A DNA stretch of 64,000 nucleotides from Paenibacillus thalictri (GCF_004307995.1 NZ_SIRE01000033.1:1-64000); one strand, 5' to 3'. Counted from the stretch's first letter, positions 1-7,561 are shown. Notes: a model not told the origin generated them from the letters alone. Numbers and translations: made by a program.

Positions 1-121
1 CGCTTCAAGCAGAGCATGCAAGCCTTGCGCTCATGAAAAAATTAACCACATAGCTGTGGTTTTCATTTTGCCCGGGTGGTCAACTTTTTGATTAGCGCAG
101 TGGTCAACTTTTTCATTGACA
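1..121 (+). mobile_element. Right end of an IS21-family-like insertion sequence, with the last codons of its helper gene
   Basis: Two near-identical 17-bp repeats, TGGTCAACTTTTTGATT at 77-93 and TGGTCAACTTTTTCATT at 101-117, lie 24 bp apart and the element appears to finish in ...CATTGACA at 121. Multiple terminal repeats of this TGGTCAACTTTTT type and a terminal CA are features I associate with IS21-family ends. Positions 1-36 read as the last 11 codons of an open frame ending in TGA (RFKQSMQALRS), which would fit an istB-type ATPase C-terminus; too little is present to prove it. A hairpin (AACCACA 44-50 with TGTGGTT 55-61, then a T-rich run) probably terminates it. The rest of the element lies outside the window. 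Confidence 0.6.
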
Positions 122-122
122 T

Positions 123-347
123 TCACACGAGTCGGAGCGTCAATACTATTTGGCGCATGATCAGGATGAGGCACTGTATTTCTCCGAGAATTATAAAAAA
201 CCAGCATTACGGAATGGAAAAGTTGCAAGTGCGAATTATACAAAAGAACTTGCCGATTCAATACAACAAGCCTATACGGCAGGATATAAGAGCAATAGTA
301 AATTACCAAAGTTTCGCAAGAATGTTATCAACAATGGAGACATTTAA
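123..347 (+). pseudogene. 3' fragment of an unidentified gene cut by the IS end
   Basis: An open frame runs from the IS boundary to TAA at 345-347, about 74 codons, entering at the IS edge without an obvious start of its own. A TTG at 150 is possible but has no convincing ribosome site. The product is hydrophilic, rich in Lys, Asn and Tyr, with no motif I recognise. Its abrupt beginning next to the IS end suggests it is the tail of a gene disrupted by the insertion; a chance frame cannot be excluded. Confidence 0.3.
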
Positions 348-463
348 TTTAAAGCGTTTTGCGAAATCAACCATTATGTGGAATTCGAGCAGACCCGGGG
401 GAGTCCGTAACCACACCTTAGATCAACACATTCAGGACAAACGAATAAAGGATATCGATTGCC

Positions 464-509
464 CTCGGATGGTAATCCTGGATTGCGACTGGTGGAATGC
501 CCGTCCGAG
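464..509 (+). other. Hairpin in a possible structured transcript
   Basis: CTCGGATGG at 464-472 can pair with CCGTCCGAG at 501-509 (one G-U pair), with a 28-nt loop, immediately ahead of a strong terminator. The preceding stretch 348-463 has no gene I can support. It could be the 3' end of a structured RNA or of a 3' UTR. I do not recognise an RNA family here. Confidence 0.3.
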
Positions 510-513
510 CATG

Positions 514-555
514 CGAAAAAGAAAAAGCACCGCTATGGGTGCTTTTTCTTTTTCT
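514..555. terminator. Bidirectional Rho-independent terminator
   Basis: A long perfect inverted repeat, AAAAAGAAAAAGCACC / GGTGCTTTTTCTTTTT, with a CGCTAT loop and A/T tracts on both sides. It can end transcripts from the left on the plus strand. It also sits directly after the stop codon of the reverse-strand Spo0E-like gene. Confidence 0.85.
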
Positions 556-732
556 TTAATGTAATCTTTTCAGCGAACGCAGTCTGTTCAGCCTTCGATC
601 AAGAATTTCACTCAATTGTAATAAAATCGGGTCTCGCAAACTTCCGATTTCTTCGTATCGATCAATCATGCACCTTTTGATAGCAGAGATTTCTGCCCTT
701 AGTAGATGTTCACGCAAGGCTTGACTTAACAT
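556..732 (-). CDS. Spo0E-family aspartyl-phosphate phosphatase (small sporulation regulator)
   Basis: A 58-residue protein starting MLSQALREHLLRAEI. The C-terminal half carries the Spo0E signature: a D/E-rich turn ending GSLRDP, then SEILDRRLNRL, which matches the family S-x-x-L-D-x-x-L-N pattern. Members are about 50-85 residues, form a two-helix hairpin, and dephosphorylate Spo0A~P (or related regulators), delaying sporulation. The start is set by GAGAGG about 11 nt upstream of ATG at 732. That ribosome site lies inside a hairpin linking it to a c-di-GMP-I riboswitch just upstream. A strong terminator follows the stop. Family assignment is confident; the exact phosphorylated partner is inferred. 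Confidence 0.8.
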   Translation of the reverse strand: MLSQALREHLLRAEISAIKRCMIDRYEEIGSLRDPILLQLSEILDRRLNRLRSLKRLH

Positions 733-743
733 AAGATCACATT

Positions 744-778
744 CCTCTCATTGATGTTTTCACATAAATCGACAGAGG
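744..778 (-). promoter_or_regulatory. Hairpin sequestering the ribosome site of the Spo0E-like gene
   Basis: On the reverse strand CCTCT (778-774) can pair with AGAGG (748-744), with further pairs ATT/AAT and ATGT/ACAT closing a GAAA loop. AGAGG is the ribosome binding site of the gene starting at 732. The helix lies between the riboswitch aptamer and the start codon and has no U run, so it looks like a translational expression platform. The pairing is seen; the switching role is inference. Confidence 0.5.
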
Positions 779-784
779 TGTTCG

Positions 785-872
785 TTTCGGTAGCTGGCTG
801 GCATTGTCTTGTTAACTTTAGCCCCTATAGCTTTGCGTCGTCATTTTTCAAAGACTTTGCCTTTTCGACGAT
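785..872 (-). ncRNA. c-di-GMP-I (GEMM-I) riboswitch aptamer
   Basis: Read on the reverse strand the region contains the family landmarks in order: GGCAAAGTC, an A-rich GAAA-type loop, GACGACGCAAAGC, the tract TATAGGGGCTAAAG, then AATGCCAGCCAGCTACCG. These match the conserved parts of GEMM-I aptamers (GGCAAA...GACGCAAAGC...GGG.CTAAAG...GGCAGCC.GCTACCG). It sits about 50 nt upstream of the Spo0E-like start, in the sense orientation, so c-di-GMP should modulate that gene. Confidence 0.85.
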
Positions 873-888
873 TTAAGTGATTACTTTT

Positions 889-917
889 ATTTTAAACCCT
901 TAAGTAATAAAGTTTAA
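889..917 (-). promoter_or_regulatory. Candidate sigma-A promoter for riboswitch-spo0E-like transcript
   Basis: Reverse strand: TTAAAC (917-912), 17-bp spacer, TAAAAT (894-889). The start would fall just upstream of the aptamer. The -35 box is only moderate. Confidence 0.45.
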
Positions 918-958
918 TAGGATTAAGATACTATTTTTACAGAAAATTCCGACAAATC

Positions 959-1117
959 CTTGTCGCCGTCTTGGTCTCATCGGTAGAAGGGATTCGCAAT
1001 TTCTCATTGGCACTGATTTTCGGATTGGTCAGTGGAACGTATTCCTCTATTTTTATCGCAGCACAAATCTGGGTGTCGCTGAAAAAGCGGGAATTTTTGC
1101 GAAAGAACGAACTCTAA
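959..1117 (+). pseudogene. Remnant of secF / secDF 3' end
   Basis: Fifty-two codons ending at TAA 1115-1117 read LVAVLVSSVEGIRNFSLALI... then FGLVSGTYSSIFIAAQIW. The stretch IRNFSLALIFGLVSGTYSSIFIA is the hallmark of the last two membrane helices of the SecF part of the Sec translocon accessory complex (RND fold). No upstream SecD/SecF sequence is present: the frame degenerates just before the homologous part and meets a stop at 908-910. The promoter for the reverse-strand riboswitch is embedded where the rest of the gene should be. It is a dead fragment and probably a relic of rearrangement. Confidence 0.7.
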
Positions 1118-1502
1118 CTAACTTTTCGGTATTCCGCTACTGCCTGTCGGGTTATTTCCCCTGCACGCCTCAACCAAATGTTTGATCAAGAGCTCATGAA
1201 GATTGCTTGAAAACAGTCCGTTCATGTCATTGGTGAACCGTAACCTTATTTGTAGATAGTTTTAACGGCTGTTAGCTACGCAGCAAAAAGACGACTCCTG
1301 AATTTCGTCAGGAGTCATCTTTTTAATACCACTAAGCATTAGGCATGATTTCAAAGCGAAGCAAAGGGAGTCGAAATAATACCAGTTTTAGCAAGGATAA
1401 TCAAAGATTATCACCCCTGATGCTGGCCACGGCCCGTACATCTGGTTCGGACGCGGCCGAATATGAAGGAGTAATGTAGACCGTGTGTGGTAGGTAAAGG
1501 AA
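1118..1502. other. Non-coding stretch
   Basis: Apart from the terminator at 1290-1325 I see no gene here. A ribosome-site-like GAAGGAG at about 1465 is followed by ATG-TAG, so it opens no frame. The stretch ends at the start of the large hybrid kinase, for which I could not define a clear promoter. Confidence 0.4.
1290..1325 (+). terminator. Rho-independent terminator
   Basis: GACTCCTGA (from 1293) pairs with TCAGGAGTC (to 1316) around an ATTTCG-type loop, followed by ATCTTTTTA. A short A run precedes it, so weak activity in the other direction is possible. Confidence 0.75.
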
Positions 1503-4500
1503 TTGTATCAGCTTTGTCGAATATATCCTTACATGATGAACAAATGGAAGATACTAACTGTCACTGCCCTGTTTGTGTTTGTTCTAATAGGCTTGCGCGT
1601 TTTTTGGATTATATCATTCGATAATATAGATCAACCACACGCAGTGAATGGGGAGCTTGATTTACGCGAATGGACATGGCCTTCAGGGCACACGATCACA
1701 CTCGACGGCGAGTGGGAGTTCTACCCGCATGAATGGCTAATAGAGAGCGATACTCATCAAGGGGTGAAACGAGCTCCATTCCCGCTTCATGTTCCCGGAG
1801 GCTGGAATGATTACATGCTGCCGGGAGAAAGCACGCCGTACGGTTATGGTTCATATCACTTGCGTATTCTTCTCAATCCGCAAAACGATTCGGTCTTCAG
1901 CATTCGAATCCCGAGCGTCAGAAGCTCGTCAGAGTTGTTCGTGAACGGTCGTTTGCTCGCTCAATCGGGACAACCGGCAGCAAATAAGGAAGCTTATATA
2001 GCTCGAAACGTCCCTTATACGGGCACCTTCACGCCTGACGGAAGAGGCGTCGTTGAGATCGTAGTACAGGCCGCGAACTACACGGACCCTCGCAGCGGCG
2101 GCATTATCCGATCCATGAAGTTCGGATCGTCGGAAGCGATTACCCGTGAGACACAGATATCTCTGACGATGCAGCAAATCGTCGCGGTTGCCTTCCTGAT
2201 TCATGCGATCTATGGACTCACGTTATTTTTCATGGGATACAAAGACAAGAAATTGCTTTATTTCTCTCTGCTTGTTCTCTGCGGTATTTTCTCCATTCTG
2301 GTAGGCAGCGAAGATAAAATATTGCTGTACTGGTTTCCGGTCTCCTTGGAATGGAGTTTAAAAGCGATGTCGTTTTTCGTGATTGTCGGTGCGTTCTCTT
2401 TGCTACAATACGTCATGGACCTGTTGCCAGCCTATTGGCGCACGAGAATTTTGCCGATGTTTACGGCGATTTGTGGGGCTGCGCTTATATCCGTGGTGTT
2501 TCTTCCGATCAAAGAGCAGCAAAACGTTCATAACGTATTCGTTTTAATTACTGCGCTGCTGGTTCTCCTGGGCGCTGGGTCTTTGTTTCGAACGGCCATC
2601 AGGGGAGTTAAGGAGAAGGAGAATGTATTGCTGCTTCTGTCTCTTATTGCGTTCACGAGCAATTTTGTGTGGATGGGTGTATTTATTATAACGGGAATGA
2701 AAATCGTCTATTATCCGTTCGACTTGATCGCATCGACAGTCTGTTCCGCCCTCGTCTGGATTAGACGCTATTTTCAAGTTCATTCGGAGACCGCCAAGCT
2801 CGCAGCGAAGCTTCAAAATATGGATAAACGGAAAGATGAATTCCTGGCCAATACTTCGCATGAATTGCGCAACCCGCTTAACAGCATTCTTAACATTTCG
2901 CAAGCTGTTCTGGAAAGAGAGAATCATGCGCTAAGCGCCAAAAGCGCCAAAGATCTGGAATTGGTGTTATCGGTAGGTCGCCGCATGTCGCTGATGCTGA
3001 ACGATCTGCTGGATACGGAGAGGTTGAAGGAAAGCAATCCTCGGTTGCAGCTCCGCAATTTTTCCATGTGGACGGTAGTAACCGGCGTTTTAGATATGTT
3101 TTATTTGATGACGGAACGAAAACCGGTACGATTAACGAATCAAATCGCTGAGAACTTCCCTTACGTATATGCCGATGAGAACAGAGTCGTGCAAATCGTG
3201 TTCAATCTGCTTCACAATGCGGTGAAATATACGAATGAAGGTGAAGTGACCATCCGTGGCTATGTACAGGACGGCAGGGCGCATATTGTGATTTCAGATA
3301 CGGGCATCGGTATAGACAAAGACATGATGCAGCGGATCTTCGAACCGTACGAGCAGGCACATCACGATCGGGTTATGACGGAAGGGGGGTTCGGGCTTGG
3401 GCTCAGCATTAGCAAACAGTTGGTTGAGTTGCATGGCGGGACGTTGAAGGCCCATTCCGTTCCCGGGAAAGGCTCGGAATTCTCGTTCGCTTTACGGCTT
3501 GCCGATCCCAGCTCAGCAAGAGAGGAAGCGGAAACCGAAGTTGCGGCATCCATCGTTTATGTCGACTCGTCGTTGGCTGCCGCTTCAACACCACATGACA
3601 CAGTCGCGGGACAGCCGATGGCGATCGGTGCGGACGGGCCCCGGATATTAGTGGTAGACGACGATCCCGTAAACTTGAAGGCGCTCGAAAATATTCTTTC
3701 ATTCGATCGATACGACATTACGACCGTTACGAGTGGATCTGAGGCACTGGCCATACTGGATTCACACGAATGGGATTTGCTCATTTCAGATGTCATGATG
3801 CCGAATATGTCCGGATATGAATTGTCGCGTACGATACGCCAACGTTTCTCGCTCACGGAACTCCCCATTCTGCTCCTAACGGCAAGGTATCGATCCCAGG
3901 ACATCGAGACCGGTTTTTTATCAGGAGCCAACGATTACGTGACGAAACCGGTCAACGCATCCGAACTAAGATCGAGAGTGCAAGCGTTAACGGCAGCGAA
4001 GGTTTCCGTGAGAGAACGGTTGCGCATGGAAGCGGCTTGGCTGCAGGCACAAATTCAACCGCATTTCTTATTTAATACCTTGAATGCGGTGGCGGCTTTA
4101 AGCGAAATCGATCACGAACGGATGCGTAACCTGCTCGAAACGTTCGGGAATTTTTTGCGGGATAAATTTAAGTTTAAAGGAATGGATGAACATGCCCCAA
4201 TCGAAGATGAGCTGAGCATTGTTCGCTCCTACTTGCTTATCGAACAGGAACGATTTGGAGACAGGTTGCGCGTGACCTGGGAGATCGACGAATGCAAGCA
4301 GCTCATGCTTCCTTCGCTCACGATCCAGCCCTTGGTTGAAAATGCAGTAAAACACGGCATTATGAAGCGCTCGCACGGCGGAAACATCCATATCCGTCTG
4401 ACCGATTGTGATACGTATGCGGAAATAGCAGTGGTGGATGACGGTGTTGGGATGGACGAAGAAATGTCGCAGCGAGTACTCGCCAGACAGTCGAGCACGT

Positions 4501-4622
4501 CGGGAATCGGTCTGCTTAATACCGATCTTCGATTGAAGCGGCACTACGGAAAGGGACTTCAAATCAATAGTAAGCCGGGACATGGTACCTCGGTATCCTT
4601 TATTGTGTATAAGCATAAATAA
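1503..4622 (+). CDS. Giant hybrid sensor histidine kinase (7TMR-DISM / HisKA / receiver / LytS-type kinase)
   Basis: A 1039-residue membrane sensor. In order: a first membrane helix (about 17-38); an extracellular jelly-roll 7TMR-DISMED2-like domain (45-205, with LDGEWEFYP and YGYGSYHLRI); seven membrane helices (about 220-420); a HisKA domain with phospho-His453 in FLANTSHELRNPLN; an HATPase with N572 and DTGIGID (599-605) and GGFGLGLS; a receiver with Asp763 in LLISDVMMP and Lys816; then a second, LytS/YesM-type kinase with His854 in QIQPHFLFNTLN and its own HATPase (PLVENAVKHG, DDGVGM, GIGLLNTDLRL). 7TMR-DISM domains are thought to bind carbohydrate-like ligands. No cognate response regulator is adjacent. 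The start is uncertain: TTG 1503 has a poorly spaced AAAGG, while ATG 1533/1536 lacks one. Confidence 0.85.
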   Translation: MYQLCRIYPYMMNKWKILTVTALFVFVLIGLRVFWIISFDNIDQPHAVNGELDLREWTWPSGHTITLDGEWEFYPHEWLIESDTHQGVKRAPFPLHVPGGWNDYMLPGESTPYGYGSYHLRILLNPQNDSVFSIRIPSVRSSSELFVNGRLLAQSGQPAANKEAYIARNVPYTGTFTPDGRGVVEIVVQAANYTDPRSGGIIRSMKFGSSEAITRETQISLTMQQIVAVAFLIHAIYGLTLFFMGYKDKKLLYFSLLVLCGIFSILVGSEDKILLYWFPVSLEWSLKAMSFFVIVGAFSLLQYVMDLLPAYWRTRILPMFTAICGAALISVVFLPIKEQQNVHNVFVLITALLVLLGAGSLFRTAIRGVKEKENVLLLLSLIAFTSNFVWMGVFIITGMKIVYYPFDLIASTVCSALVWIRRYFQVHSETAKLAAKLQNMDKRKDEFLANTSHELRNPLNSILNISQAVLERENHALSAKSAKDLELVLSVGRRMSLMLNDLLDTERLKESNPRLQLRNFSMWTVVTGVLDMFYLMTERKPVRLTNQIAENFPYVYADENRVVQIVFNLLHNAVKYTNEGEVTIRGYVQDGRAHIVISDTGIGIDKDMMQRIFEPYEQAHHDRVMTEGGFGLGLSISKQLVELHGGTLKAHSVPGKGSEFSFALRLADPSSAREEAETEVAASIVYVDSSLAAASTPHDTVAGQPMAIGADGPRILVVDDDPVNLKALENILSFDRYDITTVTSGSEALAILDSHEWDLLISDVMMPNMSGYELSRTIRQRFSLTELPILLLTARYRSQDIETGFLSGANDYVTKPVNASELRSRVQALTAAKVSVRERLRMEAAWLQAQIQPHFLFNTLNAVAALSEIDHERMRNLLETFGNFLRDKFKFKGMDEHAPIEDELSIVRSYLLIEQERFGDRLRVTWEIDECKQLMLPSLTIQPLVENAVKHGIMKRSHGGNIHIRLTDCDTYAEIAVVDDGVGMDEEMSQRVLARQSSTSGIGLLNTDLRLKRHYGKGLQINSKPGHGTSVSFIVYKHK

Positions 4623-5216
4623 GCATTAACGTAATTACAGCCCTAGACCAGGTCTCAGCGTTAATTGCGGATCCTTCCTTAAGAGTCCGCTCAATAATAC
4701 AAAGTTGCTTCGGATGATGCACCGCGGCGCAATCTATCGGCCGGCACTCTCTCATGAGAGTGCTTTATTATTAGCATCTTCGTCATCCTGGCAGTGACAG
4801 GGGAATAGTATTGTCTAAATATAGGAACAAATGTTCTTGATGGGATGGCTGAAGAATTCTACTGTTTGTGCGTTCCTTTTAGCAAACGGGCTCAGAGCTT
4901 TTGCATAACGTGATTGCCGATTGTTATAAATAATAATGCGTGATGTGATCATGACCTCAAATCCAGGGTATGGCCAGTGGGCCTCCACCTAGGCAATCCA
5001 TAGTGGAATGAGCCTGATCGAGTTTTTCGTTCAAAACCCATTCGTACTCTGTCATATCAATCCACAACGGCGAACTTAAGGGATGAGTATGGAGTGGAGA
5101 AGCGACAGCGTTCACTTATCAAATTGGGGAACTCCATAGTCATCCCCTCCGAGCGCGCTAAATAAAGCTCACTGCATCAGACGAAATCTATTTTGGGGGT
5201 CAGCCCCTCATTGATC
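4623..5216. other. Long intergenic region
   Basis: Nearly 600 bp without a gene I can support. It holds a terminator-like hairpin at 4744-4770. On the reverse strand near 5195-5210 a GGGG-CTGA-CCCC stem could end the toxin-antitoxin transcript. A 32-codon reverse frame near 4960-5060 has no ribosome site and no recognisable product. Confidence 0.4.
4744..4770 (+). terminator. Terminator of the hybrid kinase gene
   Basis: Perfect 8-bp stem GCACTCTC (4744-4751) / GAGAGTGC (4756-4763) with loop TCAT, then TTTATTATT. It lies 121 bp downstream of the kinase stop. Confidence 0.6.
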
Positions 5217-5684
5217 TCACCATCCGCTTGGGATGATTTTCATTTCCTTATCCATGTTTTTCAGAGCGGAGTGATTCGGATTAAACGTAAAAATGCGCTT
5301 GATCCCGTATGCCGACATGACCACCGCCGTCAGCGCTTCGTTCAGCGAATATTGCAGCTCCGGCCGGTCGATCAGCAGCTGCCGCGCTTCCTGCTCCCAT
5401 TCGGGGCCTCCCGGAATGATGAGAAGTTTCCCCCGGCTGGCCGCCTTTTCGACCACATTTAGAAAAAAGTCAGCCAAAGCGTAGTCAAACCCGTTTCGCA
5501 GCCAGCGGTGAACTTCGAACACGATACTGTTTGTCGTTATAAAATCGCGCTCCAAATCGTCCAAGTCCAAAAACAAGGTGCGCGCTTTCAAATAATGGGG
5601 ATCATTCGGATTCATAAACGCGGTTAAAGCCGTTTCGTCAATAAATACGGATTGTTTGTAATGCTGGGTATGGTTGACGCTCAT
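5217..5684 (-). CDS. PIN-domain protein, probable toxin of a type II toxin-antitoxin pair
   Basis: A 155-residue protein with the PIN pattern: a first acidic residue in SVFIDETALTAF, a central acidic residue in TNSIVFEVHRWL, and a C-terminal SLNEALTAVVMSAYGIKRIFTFN. PIN proteins are metal-dependent RNases, usually toxins. The start ATG at 5684 is chosen because GGAGGTGAAAGG sits directly upstream; it begins 14 bp after the antitoxin stop, so the two are translationally linked. Two classic catalytic positions differ: the third acidic position is Glu rather than Asp, and the usual final T-x-D is T-F-N. The active site may therefore be weakened, or the pair may have diverged. Confidence 0.65.
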   Translation of the reverse strand: MSVNHTQHYKQSVFIDETALTAFMNPNDPHYLKARTLFLDLDDLERDFITTNSIVFEVHRWLRNGFDYALADFFLNVVEKAASRGKLLIIPGGPEWEQEARQLLIDRPELQYSLNEALTAVVMSAYGIKRIFTFNPNHSALKNMDKEMKIIPSGW

Positions 5685-5698
5685 CCTTTCACCTCCTC

Positions 5699-6001
5699 CT
5701 AATAATGTCCTCGTCCGCAAATGCCGTTAAGCAGCAGCAGCGGATTTTGTTCCTTGCGTTCATCGGATATGTGTCCCGCCGGCTCGGGCGATACCTGGGC
5801 CAGAAACTGCTCAATCATATGATCGACTACCGCTTGCACGGTCGTTTGCCCTTCGTCCGCCGCCGACTTTAGCTTCTGGAATGTATAGGAATCCAATTCC
5901 AATGTGTATTTCTCGTCATCCTGTCTGGAGGATGTAAGTTGGTTCGCCGTTGTTTTCACTTTTTCCAGCTGGTCCTGGATGAGCTGCTTGTAACTTTTCA
6001 T
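5699..6001 (-). CDS. Probable antitoxin with ribbon-helix-helix-like segment
   Basis: A 100-residue hydrophilic protein. Residues about 33-70 (YTLELDSYTFQKLKSAADEG, then TTVQAVVDHMIEQFLAQ) have the beta strand - helix - helix spacing of a ribbon-helix-helix DNA-binding fold. The C-terminal tail is polar and probably disordered, as in antitoxins that wrap around their toxin. ATG at 6001 is preceded by AAAGGAGGAATTCGA, an ideal ribosome site. Gene order (antitoxin first, PIN protein 14 bp later) is that of a type II system. No cognate family is recognised by name. Confidence 0.6.
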   Translation of the reverse strand: MKSYKQLIQDQLEKVKTTANQLTSSRQDDEKYTLELDSYTFQKLKSAADEGQTTVQAVVDHMIEQFLAQVSPEPAGHISDERKEQNPLLLLNGICGRGHY

Positions 6002-6080
6002 TCGAATTCCTCCTTTGTTTTTAAAATACAATAATTCGACAGAAACCGCTGTTTTTCGGGGATAGAAAGAGTAATTTGCA

Positions 6081-6102
6081 CGGTCATCATTCGGTCATCA
6101 TT
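6081..6102. repeat. Tandem 11-bp direct repeat, candidate regulator site
   Basis: CGGTCATCATT occurs twice in direct succession (6081-6091, 6092-6102) between the divergent antitoxin and lipoprotein genes. An 11-bp period suits a head-to-tail dimer such as an OmpR-family regulator; such a regulator is encoded at 6863. Binding is inference. Confidence 0.4.
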
Positions 6103-6163
6103 TGTTAATGGTTGTGCAGTACTTCGTACATGAAACGGCCATCTTTCTCCTGTATATTGGATC

Positions 6164-6235
6164 ACATAAGAAAAACTTCTATCGAAGCCAATTCAAGGAT
6201 GCACGACCGCGGGTGAGCGGAAGTTTTTCTTACGT
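6164..6235. repeat. Long inverted repeat with 40-nt loop
   Basis: ACATAAGAAAAACTTC (6164-6179) is complementary to GAAGTTTTTCTTACGT (6220-6235) at 15 of 16 positions. The stem would end in a 40-nt loop containing a G+C-rich stretch. No U run follows in either orientation that marks it as an ordinary terminator. It lies in the 5' region of the small lipoprotein gene and may be a leader structure or a binding site. Confidence 0.4.
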
Positions 6236-6317
6236 GGCAGAAAGTTTCACAAGCGCTTTAGCGCCTTCATGACTTTCAGACACAAAGAAAAGCCAATACA
6301 GAGAGGAGCCATCTCAA

Positions 6318-6623
6318 ATGAAAAAATGGGCAGGTTTATCGGCTGCCGCTATTTTACTGCTGGGGATGTTAGCCGGCTGTTCCGGTTCCGGTAGCACGGA
6401 CGGCAACAAAACGGATGTACCGACAACAACAGCGCCGCAAGGGGGAAGTACTCCGGGCAAAGCGGAGGACCCCGCAGCGTCGCAACCGGGAAATTCGACC
6501 CCATCTTCCTCTTCAGGCGGCAAAACGGATGGAGGCTCTGCTGCCAAGCCGGATTCGACAAGTGGCGGGGGAGCCGCCACGCCCGCTACTCCTCCTCAAA
6601 CGCCGGGCTCGACGACAAAATAA
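6318..6623 (+). CDS. Small low-complexity lipoprotein
   Basis: A 101-residue protein with a typical lipoprotein signal: MKKW, a hydrophobic stretch, and lipobox LAGC with lipidated Cys21. The mature part consists almost wholly of Gly, Ser, Thr, Pro, Ala and Lys, a flexible wall-spanning tail without a folded domain. GAGAGGAG precedes ATG 6318 by about 10 nt. It is followed by its own terminator and then by an OmpR-type two-component system, so it could be a surface or stress-linked target of that system. No function can be assigned from sequence. Confidence 0.7.
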   Translation: MKKWAGLSAAAILLLGMLAGCSGSGSTDGNKTDVPTTTAPQGGSTPGKAEDPAASQPGNSTPSSSSGGKTDGGSAAKPDSTSGGGAATPATPPQTPGSTTK

Positions 6624-6634
6624 CGCCAATTGCA

Positions 6635-6673
6635 AAAGGAGCCGTTTTCCCCACGGGGGAAGCGGCTTTTTGG
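6635..6673 (+). terminator. Rho-independent terminator
   Basis: GCCGTTTTCCCC (6641-6652) pairs with GGGGAAGCGGC (6656-6666) with one bulge, then TTTTTGG. It lies directly after the lipoprotein gene. Confidence 0.75.
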
Positions 6674-6862
6674 CCTAATAACAACATCGCAGGTGTCCGT
6701 TACAGTCGCGAGCCACCCCCTTAAAACGGCCGGCTGCTATAGAATGTTATAAGGAGTTCACTTTTTTCAATATGATTGTTCAATGCGCTTGTCGCATATA
6801 GCTTTTGGAAACGGTGGTAGACACGGGAAAAGGGTCCCTATTTTCGTTAAGGAGCGGTTGCC

Positions 6863-7561
6863 ATGAACGGACTGAAGGTCCTGGTTGTGGATGACGACCC
6901 TAATGTAAGGGAAATTATCCGGTTGTATTTTGAAAAGCAGCAAATCCAATTGGCCGAGGCCGAAGACGGTCTGCAGGCTCTTGATATGGTAGAGAAAGTT
7001 TCGCCCGATATTATTATTTTGGATGTGATGATGCCGGGAATGGACGGATATGACACGTGCCGCGAGCTGATGAAGCACTACGATATTCCGGTCATCATGC
7101 TGACGGCCAAAGGCGACGAATTCGACCGTGTGCTCGGTTTGGAGCTTGGCGCCGACGATTATGTGACCAAGCCGTTCAGTCCGCGCGAGCTGATGGCCAG
7201 GATCAAGGCGATTTTCCGCAGAATGCAGGCGAGAAGGCCGGCAGTGCCCGACGACCAGAGCCAGGCCATCGAATTCGACGGGTTAACGATCCGGCCAGAG
7301 CGCAGAGAAGTGCTTGTCCATAACGAAAAAATCGGCTTGCGTCCGAAGGAATTCGAATTGCTGGTCCATTTGGCCAAATCACCGGGTGTTGTTTATACGC
7401 GCGAGCAGTTGCTTGAGCAGGTGTGGGGGTATGATTTTCTGGGTGATATCCGAACGGTCGACGTTCACGTCAAAAGGACGCGAAGCAAGCTGAGCGACTT
7501 TGGCTGCGATTGCATCCATACCGTGTGGGGAGTCGGCTATAAATTCGAGGTCGTTGTATGA
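6863..7561 (+). CDS. OmpR/PhoB-family response regulator
   Basis: A 232-residue protein: receiver domain 1-120 with acidic pocket DDD (10-12), phospho-acceptor Asp54 in IIILDVMMPGMDGY and Lys in DDYVTKPFSPREL, then a winged-helix trans_reg_C domain (about 135-232; RPKEFELLVHLAKSPG, VWGYDFLGDIRTVDVHVKRTRSKL). AAGGAGCGGTTGCC precedes ATG 6863. Its stop overlaps the start of the sensor kinase at 7558 (ATGA), so they form one operon. It resembles ResD/PhoP/WalR-type regulators, but the sequence does not say which signal it serves. Confidence 0.92.
   Translation: MNGLKVLVVDDDPNVREIIRLYFEKQQIQLAEAEDGLQALDMVEKVSPDIIILDVMMPGMDGYDTCRELMKHYDIPVIMLTAKGDEFDRVLGLELGADDYVTKPFSPRELMARIKAIFRRMQARRPAVPDDQSQAIEFDGLTIRPERREVLVHNEKIGLRPKEFELLVHLAKSPGVVYTREQLLEQVWGYDFLGDIRTVDVHVKRTRSKLSDFGCDCIHTVWGVGYKFEVVV

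Noticed and set aside
77-117. Spaced short repeats at the left edge as a CRISPR fragment
   Set aside because: Only two copies 24 bp apart, with a 7-bp gap; they fit IS terminal repeats instead.
76-564. A 162-codon forward frame across the IS end and the terminator
   Set aside because: It runs through IS terminal repeats and a terminator hairpin, has no ribosome site, and its product shows no domain pattern.
1395-1462. A DAGHGP string, as in peptidoglycan amidases, in a short frame
   Set aside because: Only six residues match; the frame is closed by stops on both sides and no further amidase motif is seen.
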